A stretch of DNA of 51,455 bases from an uncultured Lachnospiraceae bacterium (lineage in GTDB: Bacteria > Bacillota > Clostridia > Lachnospirales > Lachnospiraceae). Below the pieces are notes generated by a model. The model was not told where the DNA came from. It ran no database searches and saw only the letters and a list, made by a program, of their open reading frames with translations. Position numbers and translations under genes: made by a program. Where the stretch lies: NCBI GenBank assembly GCA_910587305.1, contig CAJUKV010000027.1, forward strand, positions 1 through 51,455, written 5' to 3'. Below, piece after piece: positions 33,015-40,627 of this stretch; position 1 is the first letter of the stretch, and each line of letters opens with the position of its first letter.

Positions 33015-33141
33015 ACATGCCGCCTCGCGGTACAAACAATACATAAACCATTTCAGCAGAATCGCCTAAGGCGATTCTTCCCGAGATGACTTAGATTTTC
33101 TTAGGCAGCGTCTTCTGCTGCCTTAGAAAATCTTCATCTCG
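33015..33141. repeat. Family 4 structured repeat, copy 1
   Basis: It begins ACATGCCGCCTCGCGG and holds hairpin AGAATCGCC-TAA-GGCGATTCT and a long hairpin with GAGATGA / TCATCTC at the base and GGCAGC / GCTGCC near the top. It ends 2 nt from the stop codon of the gene at 33144. Bases 32899-33014 hold a smaller GTAACA..TGTTAC hairpin and no gene. Confidence 0.75.
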
Positions 33142-33143
33142 TT

Positions 33144-33899
33144 TCATTTCGTTTTTACATGCTTAAGGCTCTTTTCCATATTTTCCATAGGACTCCCGAA
33201 GGTATGGGTGTCCTGCTCAATCACCAGCCACTTTGCGCCGCTTTCCACAGCTGCGGGCACAACCGCATCCGCGCCGACCTCGCCGTCTCCCACTGCCACC
33301 AGCACCACTTCGCCGTCCTTACGGATAAAATCTTTCACGTGCACTAAAGGGCAGCGTCCACTATATTTTTTCAGGTATGTAACCGGATCTGCACCGCCAA
33401 CCTTCACCCAGCACAAATCAAGCTCCGTCTGCAGCTTTTCCGCCGGGATTGTCTCATAGAGCGCATCCAGCTGATAGCCTCCCTCAGGGGTCTTTTCAAA
33501 CTCAAAATTGTGATTGTGGTAAAGCAGTACCATCCCTGCTTCCCGGCATTTCTCAGATATTTTCGCAATGTTCTCAAGGGTATTTTGGTACCTGCTGCCG
33601 CCGTACCATCTTTCCTTGTCCAGATAGGGAATAGCTACATACTTACAGCCAATCTCCTTGTATGTACGCACCGTTTTATCGAGATCTTCTTCGAACTCAG
33701 CCATGGGTACATGGGCGCTTACTGCCTGCAGCCCTGCCTTTTCCAAACTGGCGCGGATTTCTTCCGGGGATTTCCCGTAAAGCCCTGCAAGCTCAACACC
33801 GTCATATCCCATATCCGCAAGCTTTTGCATTGTTTTTTCAAAATCCGCAGCCGCCTCCTCGCGTACAGAGTAGACCTGTGCCGCAACCGGTAAATTCAT
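33144..33899 (-). CDS. Sugar phosphate isomerase/epimerase-like TIM barrel
   Basis: A 251-residue barrel of the xylose-isomerase-like group. Metal ligands are visible as Glu in HNHNFEFEK, Asp in TELDLCWV, His in LVHVKDF and Glu in WLVIEQDTH. The start MNLPVAAQVYSVREE at 33899 follows GGAGGTTTC by 5 nt; QVYSVR is common at the start of IolE/IolI-like members. It sits between two oxidoreductase genes, 65 bp after the upstream one. Substrate unknown. Confidence 0.9.
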   Translation of the reverse strand: MNLPVAAQVYSVREEAAADFEKTMQKLADMGYDGVELAGLYGKSPEEIRASLEKAGLQAVSAHVPMAEFEEDLDKTVRTYKEIGCKYVAIPYLDKERWYGGSRYQNTLENIAKISEKCREAGMVLLYHNHNFEFEKTPEGGYQLDALYETIPAEKLQTELDLCWVKVGGADPVTYLKKYSGRCPLVHVKDFIRKDGEVVLVAVGDGEVGADAVVPAAVESGAKWLVIEQDTHTFGSPMENMEKSLKHVKTK

Positions 33900-33964
33900 A
33901 CGAAACCTCCATTTCTGCCGGCAGTCTGTCAATTTTGCCGGACATCAATCAACTGTTATAACTG

Positions 33965-35017
33965 CTAATTTTCAAAGTAGATAACCTGCCGCTTCTTAGC
34001 GGATTCAAAAATGGCTTCCATCACGCCCATAACCCGCGCCACTTCTTCCAGCTTAATCAGGCTTTCTTCCCGGCCTTCCAGCACAGCCATCACGTTTCGG
34101 TAAAAGTCACAGATATCACTCTTCTCTTCCGGCCTCAGTTCCGTAAAAATGCTGTCCTTACGCCGGGGCGCCATGGTCTTTGTAAGTCCTGCGGCGGTCC
34201 GCACCGGAACCACGTCCTCCTCATTGGTACCGCAGGCTCTCACAATCTTCATGTCCTCTCCCCAGTCGCCAATCATTGCCGTGCCGTCCGTTCCCAGCAC
34301 ATACCACCGGGGAAGGCTGATAAAGTTGCTTGTGCCCACCTCTACTATCATATGGATTCCGTTTGCAAAGCCCAAATCCGCCGTAAAGCCGTCGTCCACC
34401 AGCTGGTTGGTCACATTGGTCAGGGTTGCATACACGGTTTTAAGCGCCACCCCGGGAAAAAGCATCAGCGCCTGGTCTAAAAGATGAACGCCCCAATCAA
34501 GCACCATGCCGCCGCCATGCTCCGCTTCCTGCCGCCAGTCTCCCGGTATTCCCCGGGAGCCGTGTACTCTCGATTCCAGACGGAACACTTCGCCAAGGGT
34601 TCCTTCCTCCATGAGCTTTTTCACGGTGAGGAAATCTTCATCCCAGCGGCGGTTTTGATGTACCGTCAAAAACCGCCCGTATTTTTCGGATGCCTCAATC
34701 ATTTCCCGCAGGTCCGCCGAACACAGCGTAACAGGCTTTTCGCTTACCACGTTTTTCCCGGCTTTCATCGCCTCTATTGCAATACTTTTATGTACATCAT
34801 TGGGGGTGGCCACCAGCACCAAATCCACCTGCTCGTCCGCTAAAAGCGCCTCTTTGCTTTCATACACGTGGATTTGCCGGGAACGCGCATATTCGCGCCG
34901 CTCTTCCTTAATATCCCAGACGCCCGCCACGGATAAATTCTCCAGCTTTTCAATTAAATCATAATGCCAGCCCGCCATACCGCCGAAGCCGACCATTGCC
35001 AAAGTATGCGTTTTCAT
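33965..35017 (-). CDS. Gfo/Idh/MocA family oxidoreductase, second
   Basis: A 350-residue oxidoreductase: AMVGFGGMAGWHYDLI (residues 7-22) at the dinucleotide fold, LVATPNDVHKSIAIEAMKAG and SEKPVTL in the first domain, and GGGMVLDWGVHLLDQAL with the active-site Asp and His in the second. It is clearly different from the first oxidoreductase. It overlaps the upstream TIM-barrel gene by 4 nt (ATGA), so the two act together: a likely redox and isomerase pair on one substrate. Confidence 0.94.
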   Translation of the reverse strand: MKTHTLAMVGFGGMAGWHYDLIEKLENLSVAGVWDIKEERREYARSRQIHVYESKEALLADEQVDLVLVATPNDVHKSIAIEAMKAGKNVVSEKPVTLCSADLREMIEASEKYGRFLTVHQNRRWDEDFLTVKKLMEEGTLGEVFRLESRVHGSRGIPGDWRQEAEHGGGMVLDWGVHLLDQALMLFPGVALKTVYATLTNVTNQLVDDGFTADLGFANGIHMIVEVGTSNFISLPRWYVLGTDGTAMIGDWGEDMKIVRACGTNEEDVVPVRTAAGLTKTMAPRRKDSIFTELRPEEKSDICDFYRNVMAVLEGREESLIKLEEVARVMGVMEAIFESAKKRQVIYFEN

Positions 35018-35985
35018 GCCCAGTACATGCTTCCTCTCTCTTCAAAAATAAGTACGTTCTTAAGACACTCAATGGCTTTGAGCAGTCCTTCCCTGCCGGA
35101 CATAAGGCTGTCCTCATGCTCGATGCTCACCGCATAGTCATACCCTGCCAGACGCAGTTCCGAAGCGATTGCCTTCCAGAATTCCTCCCCATTGCCGTAT
35201 CCTACGGAACGGAAAATCCAGGAACGCTCAATCTCATTGCCATAGTGGGTTGTATCCAAAACGCCGTTAAGCGCCGTATTGTAAGTATCTATCTTTGTGT
35301 CTTTTGCATGGAAGTGGAATAATGCGCCCGCTTTTCCAAGTTCCCTGATGCACGCACAAGGGTCCATTCCCTGCCAGATTAAATGGCTGGGATCAAAGTT
35401 CGCTCCGATTTCCGGCCCTACCGCCTCCCGCAGACGCAGCAGCGTTCTTGTATTGTAAACGCAGAATCCCGGATGCAGCTCCAGCGCAATTTTGTGAATG
35501 CCATGCTCTTTTGCAAAAGCCACCTTCTTTTTCCAGTAAGGAATCAGAACTTCGTTCCACTGATATTCCAAAACTTCGGAAAAATCCTCCGGCCAGGGGC
35601 ATGTTACCCAGTTAGGCATCTTATCTTCCGGACTTCCACCGGGGCAGCCGGAAAAGGTATTTACTACCGGAACGCCCAATTTTTCCGCCAGCAAAATTGC
35701 ATTGGTCAAATCGTCGTCAAATTTCTTTGCAATTTCCGGATTCGGATGCACCATATTGCCGTGGCTGCTCAGCGCGCTGATTTCCAGATTATGTTTGTGA
35801 ATTGTGTCCAAAAATTCTTTTTGCTTCTTCTCGTCCGCCAAAAGCTCCGCCGCATCGCAATGAGCCTTTCCCGGGAAACCGCCGCATCCGATTTCTACCA
35901 TCTGCACGCCGTTTGCCTCCAGAAAACCGCACGCCTCATCCAATGCCATATCGCCAAGCACTACCGTAAAAGTTCCTAATTTCAT
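35014..35985 (-). CDS. Sugar phosphate isomerase/epimerase-like TIM barrel
   Basis: A 323-residue barrel, the longest of the three. The start is KLGTFTVVLGDMALDEA; metal ligands are Glu in IALELHPGF, Asp and His in NFDPSH, His in HFHAKD and Glu in SIEHED, a complete set. SGCPGGSPEDKMPNW and GVLDTTHYGNE are further family blocks. A GGAGG site precedes it. First gene of the catabolic run, translationally coupled to the oxidoreductase. Members of this broad family occur with Gfo/Idh partners in keto-sugar and glycoside breakdown, including C-glycoside cleavage; which applies here cannot be told. Confidence 0.92.
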   Translation of the reverse strand: MKLGTFTVVLGDMALDEACGFLEANGVQMVEIGCGGFPGKAHCDAAELLADEKKQKEFLDTIHKHNLEISALSSHGNMVHPNPEIAKKFDDDLTNAILLAEKLGVPVVNTFSGCPGGSPEDKMPNWVTCPWPEDFSEVLEYQWNEVLIPYWKKKVAFAKEHGIHKIALELHPGFCVYNTRTLLRLREAVGPEIGANFDPSHLIWQGMDPCACIRELGKAGALFHFHAKDTKIDTYNTALNGVLDTTHYGNEIERSWIFRSVGYGNGEEFWKAIASELRLAGYDYAVSIEHEDSLMSGREGLLKAIECLKNVLIFEERGSMYWA

Positions 35986-36085
35986 TTTTTTACCCTCCTG
36001 TTCCTTGTAACTTATTACTCACGACTCTGTTTTCGCATCTACAAAAATGTATATTTTCGTACTGCGGAAATTGAATTTATTATAC

Positions 36086-36123
36086 AAAAAGACAGCAGAA
36101 AAAAGATAGCTTTCTTCTGCTGT
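36086..36123 (-). terminator. Terminator after the AraC gene
   Basis: On the minus strand ACAGCAGAA and TTCTGCTGT pair around a 14-nt loop and are followed by CTTTTTG. It separates the regulator from the catabolic genes it precedes. Confidence 0.6.
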
Positions 36124-36205
36124 AAACTCATACAATCCTGCTATTTTATTCCGTGTTGCAATGCATCCTAAAGTCGGTTTATCAGGGCTTTTACCGTTTA
36201 TCCCG

Positions 36206-37039
36206 TTATCCCAGCCCTTTCCTTGCCTCCGACGGCGTGCACCCAAAATATCTGCGAAACATGCGCCCAAAGTTGTTATAATCCAAAAAGCCCACTGCCT
36301 CCGCCGCCTCCGTAACGGTAAAACCCTCTTTCTTTAAAAGCTTCATTGCCTTGTTCAGTCGAATCTCGTTAATATATTGTAGCGGCGAGGCCCCCGCGCT
36401 TTCCTTGAAAATATGGCAAAAACGCCCCTCGCTCAAATGCACCAGCTCCGCCAGCTCCCGGTTTGTGACAGGCTCCGCATAATGGTTTTCAATATACTGG
36501 TAGACCGTATTGAGCCTTTCTAACTTTTTGCGCCTTTTTAATACATCCTCCTCCGAAAGCATTTCCGCTGCGTCGTTGCGGGCCAGATAAGTAACAAGCT
36601 TTAAAAGCTCTCCCTTACAGACAAGCTGATAGCCGATTTCCTTTCTCATATATTCCTCATAAATCCGCAGCATAATCTTGGAAATCTCTCCGTCGCCGGA
36701 AATAAGCGGACGGAAAATAATATTCTTGTCCGCAAATTCTCTGGAAAAATCTTCCATATCAAAAATGGCCACCATAACCTCCATTTCCCTGCCCCTGCAA
36801 TACCCCTCATGCAGCACATTGCTGTTTGCAACAACAAGCGCCCCTTCGTCAGCCGTCATCTCTTCCTGCTCTAACCTGATCACCGTCTGACCGCGCACCA
36901 CATAATGAAGCTCAATCTGTTCATGCCAGTGGGCGCCGAAATATTTTCCCTTATTTTGACATCTGTTGATAATCAGCTGAATGGGAAATTCTTTGTCCTT
37001 CAATATTTTCTTTTCATAAAGCTCCAGCTTCCGTTCCAT
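36206..37039 (-). CDS. AraC-family transcriptional regulator with cupin sensor
   Basis: A 277-residue regulator. The N-terminal half is a cupin-type sensor (HWHEQIELHYVVRGQ near residue 38, NSNVLHEGYC), the C-terminal 100 residues hold the two helix-turn-helix motifs (NRELAELVHLSEGRFCHIFK and FTVTEAAEAVGFLDYNNFGR, ending RRYFGCTPSEARK). The start at 37039 follows AGGAGAGG; a TTG at 37084 is the alternative. It is the outermost gene of the element, about 90 bp from the attachment core, and is the natural candidate to switch on the adjacent sugar genes in response to their substrate. Confidence 0.93.
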   Translation of the reverse strand: MERKLELYEKKILKDKEFPIQLIINRCQNKGKYFGAHWHEQIELHYVVRGQTVIRLEQEEMTADEGALVVANSNVLHEGYCRGREMEVMVAIFDMEDFSREFADKNIIFRPLISGDGEISKIMLRIYEEYMRKEIGYQLVCKGELLKLVTYLARNDAAEMLSEEDVLKRRKKLERLNTVYQYIENHYAEPVTNRELAELVHLSEGRFCHIFKESAGASPLQYINEIRLNKAMKLLKKEGFTVTEAAEAVGFLDYNNFGRMFRRYFGCTPSEARKGLG

Positions 37040-37128
37040 CACCGAAATCCTCTCCTGCTTTCCTTTATCTGACGGAAAGTGCAACTCATAAATCTGCCTG
37101 AAAAAAATATTCCATCAACAACTCATTC

Positions 37129-37135
37129 CCCCAGG
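37129..37135. other. Attachment core, AraC side
   Basis: Second copy of CCCCAGG. On the deacetylase coding strand the sequence is GCC-TGG-GGG-AAT, whereas beyond the other core it is GGA-AAC-GAA; the identical stretch is therefore limited to the seven bases. Confidence 0.8.
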
Positions 37136-37403
37136 CCGCGTCAAAACTTAAGGCGATTTTCTTTTCATCCGTCTCCACACAGTAAATCGGCAGCTTTCGT
37201 CCGTCCACGCTGTTGCTCACCGTCATGCTCCCCCCTACTACTACAAGCACGCCCCGCAGCACCGCAAATGCAGCCAGCGCAAATACGCCGTATTTCACGC
37301 CAAGAAGCACCCTTTGCCTTGCATACTCCTCTCCGCTTTGTCCCTCCTTCTTCGGAGGAAAAATTTGAACCATCTGTTTTACTTTTTCTATGTACTTTCT
37401 CAT
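37129..37403 (-). pseudogene. N-terminal part of the split PdaB-like polysaccharide deacetylase
   Basis: The frame opens at 37403 (MRKYIEKVKQMVQIFPPKK) 6 nt after GAAGGGAGGG. A basic cytoplasmic start is followed by one membrane anchor (residues about 35-51) and an extracellular part with KLPIYCVETDEKKIALSFDAAWG. The Asp of SFDAAW is the catalytic base of the family. At the recombination core the protein reading turns into 13 unrelated residues (NELLMEYFFQADL) and stops at 37086 inside the element. The zinc-binding half is at 24742-25322. Neither half can be active alone; joining gives SFDAAWGNEDTAKIL, the intact family motif. Confidence 0.92.
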
Positions 37404-37455
37404 AAAGCCCTCCCTTCGCAAAATATTATAAATCACCTGCCATAAATATTGTTAC

Positions 37456-37485
37456 AGTTTATGACATAGAAGTTTGGACATATGT
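37456..37485 (-). promoter_or_regulatory. Possible sigma-E-type promoter of the split deacetylase gene
   Basis: Minus strand ACATATG (37479-37485), 15 bp, CATAAACT (37456-37463). The -10 matches the Bacillus sigma-E consensus CATACAMT at seven of eight positions; the -35 fit is partial. GGACATATGTC here also matches the palindrome at 23805, so a regulator site is an alternative reading. Confidence 0.4.
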
Positions 37486-37552
37486 CAGTCCTTCTTTATT
37501 TTCAAAAGATTTATTCTCATAATCCGGCCGGAGGATTACGAATCCGGTTCCT

Positions 37553-38152
37553 TTACGAAATCTCCTGGCTTTTTATCATCTGTCTGATTACGTCAAAAAT
37601 ATAAGGCTTTAACTCCTCTATCCCCACAGGCTCGTTATACAAAATAGCACTATAACAAGTAGCGCTTACAAATTCCACTATCATGAACAAAAGCACCTCA
37701 GGGTTCTTAAAAGTTCTAGGTGAATTTTCCAAAACTTTATATATATTATAAAAATCCACATCAGAGCTGTCCCCCAAACCAATCAGCTCATTCTTAAAAA
37801 TGCCCCAGCTTAAATTTTTAGAGATAAAAAGAAGCAGCGACTTGTCCTCCTGAAACTGTCCCAGAATATGATCCACCAGAAAGATAATCCTATCCTCTAA
37901 CTTTGTTAATCCGGTTTTGGCAAGCGCTTCATCCGCAGCGGAAAAAATAAGCGCGGCCTTATGGGCAATCAGTTTATTGCGGATATCATACTTATCCTTA
38001 AAATAAAGATAAAAGGTTCCCTTCGCCACCCCTGCGGTCTCCACAATATTATTTATGGTCGTCTTATGAATCCCCTGTGTGGTGAACAACTCAAATGCCG
38101 TATTCAAAAGGGCTTCCCGCTTCTTCTTCTTATTCAAGTCAATTTTCCCCAT
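37553..38152 (-). CDS. TetR-family transcriptional repressor
   Basis: A 199-residue repressor. The helix-turn-helix lies at about residues 28-50 (TTINNIVETAGVAKGTFYLY), the rest is a helical ligand domain of the type seen in many drug-pump repressors. It is divergent from the MMPL transporter, with twin palindromes over the transporter promoter. Its own promoter (38231-38258) is separate. The deacetylase fragment follows 150 bp downstream in the same direction. Confidence 0.93.
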   Translation of the reverse strand: MGKIDLNKKKKREALLNTAFELFTTQGIHKTTINNIVETAGVAKGTFYLYFKDKYDIRNKLIAHKAALIFSAADEALAKTGLTKLEDRIIFLVDHILGQFQEDKSLLLFISKNLSWGIFKNELIGLGDSSDVDFYNIYKVLENSPRTFKNPEVLLFMIVEFVSATCYSAILYNEPVGIEELKPYIFDVIRQMIKSQEIS

Positions 38153-38230
38153 TCAAAGCCTCCCCGCTGCCGCTATCTGCAATCCGAAATAATGTCCTTA
38201 CCGCCCTGTTGCCTGCATCCTATAAACTTC

Positions 38231-38258
38231 ATTATAAAATAAAGCACTAAAATGTCAA
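38231..38258 (-). promoter_or_regulatory. Promoter of the TetR gene
   Basis: Minus-strand TTGACA (38253-38258), 16 bp, TATAAT (38231-38236): both hexamers are perfect. It starts transcription about 75 nt before the ATG at 38152. Confidence 0.75.
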
Positions 38259-38436
38259 AACATTTCATATAATACCACCTTTATGTTACCTTTATATGCT
38301 GACCATCGTACGCTCACAGCTAAGTTTCAGACTATCCGCTTAAAAGCAATCCTCTCGCCTTCCTTATAACATTTTTCAAGGCAGCCAATAAACAGCTACC
38401 TCCATATTTTTTTATATTTTTTTCATATTTTATTTA

Positions 38437-38489
38437 TTGACCATTAGTCATTTTTATGTATAATACTAAATAAAAATGACTGTTAGTCA
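38437..38489 (+). promoter_or_regulatory. Promoter of the MMPL operon with two TetR operators
   Basis: TTGACC (38437), 16 bp and TATAAT (38459-38464). TGACCATTAGTCA (38438-38450) covers the -35 and TGACTGTTAGTCA (38477-38489) lies just after the start of transcription. The two 13-bp palindromes differ at two positions and are 39 bp apart centre to centre. Binding would block the polymerase. Confidence 0.8.
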
Positions 38490-38513
38490 TAAATCAAAAA
38501 AGGAGTGATCCCT

Positions 38514-40598
38514 ATGCAAAATTTCGGTAAAAAAATAGTACGGCTCAGAATCCCCATCCTGATTTTGGGCCTGCTCCTCCTAATCCCATCATTTATCGGG
38601 TATGTAAACACCAAAGTCAACTATGATATCCTCTCCTACCTGCCCGGGGACATTGAAACAATGGCAGGTCAGGATATTCTGGTAGAGGAATTTGGCACAG
38701 GCGCCTTTTCCATGTTTGTAGTACAGGGAATGGAGCCAAAAGAAAGCGCCCGGCTGAAAGGGGAAATTGAGCAGATTGACCATGTGGAAAAGGTTCTCTG
38801 GTATGATTCCGTTATGGATCTTTCCATCCCCATGGAATTGATGCCAAATGAGCTTTACGAAGCTTTTAACAGCGGGGACGCCACCATGATGGCAATCATA
38901 TTTGATGAAACCACCTCCGCGGACGGCACCATGCAGGCCATAGAGGACATCCGAAAAGTGGCGGATCAGAACTGCTTTTTAAGCGGAATGTCCGCCGTTG
39001 TGACAGATACCAAAAAACTTTCGGAAAGAGAAGCGCCTATTTATGTGTGTATTGCAGTGTTGCTATCCTGCCTGGTTTTATCCCTTACCATGGATTCCTT
39101 TCTCATCCCCTTCCTGTTTTTGTTAAGTATCGGGATGGCCATTGTTTATAATCTTGGCAGCAATGTTTTCATGGGACAGATATCTTATATTACCAAAGCC
39201 TTAAGCGCCGTTCTCCAGCTTGGCGTCACCATGGACTATTCCATCTTCCTGTGGCACAGCTATCAGGAAAACAGAGAAAAAACACCGGAGAAAAAGGAGG
39301 CAATGGCAAAGGCCATTGGCGAGACCGTTACCTCTGTGGTGAGCAGCTCCATGACCACGGTAGCAGGCTTTATTGCCTTATGCTTTATGAGCTTTACCCT
39401 GGGAATGGATTTGGGAATCGTCATGGCCAAAGGAGTGGTGTTTGGCGTAATCACATGCGTCACCATCCTCCCCTCCATGATTTTGGTCTTTGACAAAGCG
39501 CTGGAAAAGACCCGGCACAAAGCCCTCCTTCCCGATATGAACGGCATAGGGGGCTTTATCGCAAAACATTACAAAATATTTATGATTTTATTTGCGGTCA
39601 TGTTATTCCCGGCCATTTTCGGCTACCGGAATACAAAGGTCTACTATAACCTGGATGAAACTCTTCCGAAAGATCTTCCCAGTATCGTGGCAAACCATAA
39701 GCTCAACGAGTCCTTTGATATGAATGCCACCCATATGCTCCTGATAAGCGCAGACCTTCCGGCCAGGGACGTGCGGCACATGACCGATGAAATGAAAAAA
39801 ACGGACGGCGTAAACTGGGTGCTTGGGCTCAATGCCCTCAAAAGTGATTTTATTCCGCAGGAGCTTTTGCCCTCCGGCATGACGGATTCCCTTGTAAATG
39901 AAAACTGGCAGCTTCTGCTGATCGGTTCCCAATATAAGGTGGCCTCCGACGAGGTCAACGCCCAGTGCGAAGCCTTAAGCGCTATCTGTAAAAAATATGA
40001 TAAAGCCGGCATGCTGGTGGGGGAGGCGCCCTGTACAAAAGATTTAATTGAAATTACGGATAAAGATTTCAGCACCGTCAGCGTCGTATCCATCGGAGTC
40101 ATTTTTATCATTATATTATTTGTGTTCCGATCCCTTTCCCTGCCGGTCATTCTGGTATCCGTTATAGAGATGGCTATTTTTGTAAATATGGGAATCCCTT
40201 ATTATACGGGAACGGAAATCCCCTTTATTGCGTCTGTGGTTATCGGCACCATCCAGCTGGGCGCAACCGTGGACTATGCCATTTTAATGACCACCAGATA
40301 TAGAAAGGCGCGCTATACCGGGGTGGAAAAGAAAAAGGCTGTTGCGGATGCCTGTCAGGGCAGCGTGAAGTCCATCATGGTCAGCGCATTATCCTTTTTT
40401 GCGGCGACCTTTGGCGTGGGATTATATTCTAACATTGATATGATCAGCTCTCTTTGCACTTTAATGGCCCGTGGGGCGCTGATCAGCATGGCGGCGGTCA
40501 TTTTTGTACTGCCTTCCATGTTTATGGTATTCGATAAAATCATTATCAGAAATACAAAAACAAAAAGGAAGCTTGTAAGCGCAGTGTCCCAAATTTGA
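38514..40598 (+). CDS. MMPL/RND-family transporter
   Basis: A 694-residue transporter with twelve spans in two halves, each with one span, a large extracellular loop and five more spans. Family motifs are LQLGVTMDYSIFLWHSYQEN (about residue 235) and its second-half partner IQLGATVDYAILMTTRYR (about residue 580), the latter two with the proton-relay Asp. It should export a lipid or hydrophobic compound by proton motive force. The ATG at 38514 follows AAAAAGGAG. The stop is 29 nt from the lipoprotein gene start, so the two are one operon under TetR control. Confidence 0.94.
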   Translation: MQNFGKKIVRLRIPILILGLLLLIPSFIGYVNTKVNYDILSYLPGDIETMAGQDILVEEFGTGAFSMFVVQGMEPKESARLKGEIEQIDHVEKVLWYDSVMDLSIPMELMPNELYEAFNSGDATMMAIIFDETTSADGTMQAIEDIRKVADQNCFLSGMSAVVTDTKKLSEREAPIYVCIAVLLSCLVLSLTMDSFLIPFLFLLSIGMAIVYNLGSNVFMGQISYITKALSAVLQLGVTMDYSIFLWHSYQENREKTPEKKEAMAKAIGETVTSVVSSSMTTVAGFIALCFMSFTLGMDLGIVMAKGVVFGVITCVTILPSMILVFDKALEKTRHKALLPDMNGIGGFIAKHYKIFMILFAVMLFPAIFGYRNTKVYYNLDETLPKDLPSIVANHKLNESFDMNATHMLLISADLPARDVRHMTDEMKKTDGVNWVLGLNALKSDFIPQELLPSGMTDSLVNENWQLLLIGSQYKVASDEVNAQCEALSAICKKYDKAGMLVGEAPCTKDLIEITDKDFSTVSVVSIGVIFIIILFVFRSLSLPVILVSVIEMAIFVNMGIPYYTGTEIPFIASVVIGTIQLGATVDYAILMTTRYRKARYTGVEKKKAVADACQGSVKSIMVSALSFFAATFGVGLYSNIDMISSLCTLMARGALISMAAVIFVLPSMFMVFDKIIIRNTKTKRKLVSAVSQI

Positions 40599-40627
40599 GG
40601 GCTGTCAGTAAGAATGGAGGATTTGAT

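Larger units (their letters stand above)
25316..37135. mobile_element. 11.8-kb integrative element interrupting the PdaB-like gene
   Basis: The element lies between two 7-bp copies of CCCCAGG and separates the halves of one deacetylase gene. Contents in order: large serine recombinase, a 57-residue ORF, two LytTR response regulators, two MITE-like repeats, RelB/YoeB pair, sugar acetyltransferase, three TIM-barrel isomerase-like proteins, two Gfo/Idh/MocA oxidoreductases and an AraC regulator. There is no phage structural gene, relaxase, replication protein or type IV secretion gene, so it is not a prophage or a self-transmissible element. Recombination at the core would give GCC-TGG-GGA-AAC-GAA, reading AWGNE in frame. 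The layout matches recombinase-excised intervening elements in sporulation genes. Excision has not been observed; it is inferred. Confidence 0.88.

Noticed and set aside
24742..37403. Two separate truncated deacetylase paralogues instead of one split gene
   Set aside because: The halves end at the same motif, share direction and a 7-bp repeat, and complement each other to one normal length; two independent truncations at the same point are unlikely.
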